Assembly (NCBI GenBank): GCA_046481785.1
Contig: JAWOJF010000245.1
Coordinates: 1-5,808 of the forward strand
DNA: 5,808 nt
Direction of reading: 5' to 3'
DNA from: JAWOJF01 sp046481785
GTDB taxonomy: Bacteria > Bacteroidota > Ignavibacteria > Ignavibacteriales > Ignavibacteriaceae
Part shown: positions 5,632-5,808 of the stretch, one piece after another
How the letters are laid out: each line of letters begins with the position of its first letter
How positions within the stretch are numbered: position 1 is the first letter of the stretch
Program-made: the position numbers and the translations under genes
Notes under the pieces: model-generated
Told to the model about the DNA's origin: nothing
Databases searched by the model: none
What the model saw: only the letters and a program-made list of their open reading frames with translations

Positions 5632-5703
5632 ATTCTTAAAGCTTTTTTGTATGTTTAGTGGATTCTTTTAAATAAATATTCACTAATAGTAACAGGGGTA
5701 AAT

Positions 5704-5808
5704 GTGAATCACACCAAAGGAAACTGGAAATTCCCACCGGCATTCTGGACGGCTAATATTGTAGAGCTTTTTGAAAGAGCGGCTTATTATGCAGTTTTTA
5801 TTGCAATA
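5704..5808 (+). CDS. POT-type major facilitator transporter, N-terminal fragment (runs off the window)
   Basis: Thirty-five codons are visible and the frame is open to the window end. A short hydrophilic start leads into FWTANIVELFERAAYYAVFI, the first membrane helix. E21xxE24R25 followed by YY matches the ExxER...Y signature that proton-dependent oligopeptide transporters carry in helix 1, so a peptide or related proton-coupled carrier is the best guess. With so little sequence, another MFS branch using the same opening remains possible. The start is GTG at 5704-5706: AGGGG (5694-5698) lies 5 bases upstream, and no ATG is available in frame before the stop at 5656-5658. An ATG-TGA pair (5702-5707) overlaps the GTG in another frame. 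Three family B palindromes lie just upstream. Confidence 0.75.
   Translation, partial: MNHTKGNWKFPPAFWTANIVELFERAAYYAVFIAI

Larger units (their letters stand above)
5404..5703. other. Intergenic spacer carrying a cluster of GC-rich palindromes
   Basis: These 300 bases between the DedA gene and the transporter gene hold no supported gene. They carry three related GC-rich palindromes (5411-5436, 5532-5556, 5608-5631) in otherwise AT-rich DNA. A GGAGG at 5509-5513 looks like a ribosome site but has no start codon at a suitable distance. The last 70 bases before 5704 should contain the transporter promoter, but I see no convincing element. Confidence 0.6.

Overview
This 5.8 kb AT-rich window looks like a chromosomal segment of a free-living member of the Bacteroidota/Chlorobi assemblage, plausibly Ignavibacteria-like. 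The case rests on AT-rich spacers, protein style, several genes with weak or no Shine-Dalgarno sequence, and dispersed palindromes. It is an inference without a database search. No rRNA, tRNA, CRISPR array, transposase or phage gene is visible.

The left part (1-2788) is transcribed leftward. In transcription order it carries a serine O-acetyltransferase (cysE), a cysteine synthase (cysK), a 60-residue protein with two CxxC pairs, a 95-residue UBP-type zinc-finger protein, and the N-terminal third of a DUF5996 protein that runs off the window. CysE and CysK are the two consecutive enzymes from serine to cysteine. The CysE homologue ends in isoleucine, the residue that docks into CysK in classical cysteine synthase complexes. 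The zinc-finger and DUF5996 genes overlap by four bases (ATGA), so they are probably translationally coupled.

The right part (3106-5808) is transcribed rightward. It holds a secreted GH51 alpha-L-arabinofuranosidase with both catalytic glutamates, a YqaA-like DedA/VTT membrane protein, and the first 35 codons of a POT-type major facilitator transporter. A 317-base divergent spacer (2789-3105) separates the halves; it contains a candidate cysE promoter, a weak candidate promoter for the glycosidase and a tandem heptamer.

The most notable non-coding signals are two families of palindromes. Family A is a 34-bp perfect palindrome present twice (914-947 and 4731-4764), each time in the same orientation to transcription and 24-28 bases before the next start codon. 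The copies differ at only two positions, and those two pair with each other, so palindromy is preserved. Family B is a GC-rich GTAGAGACGCCC-type palindrome present three times in the 300-base spacer between the DedA gene and the transporter, with a possible decayed relative near 686-702. No clearly new multi-gene system is evident; the zinc-finger/DUF5996 pair and the two palindrome families are the parts least explained by known biology.
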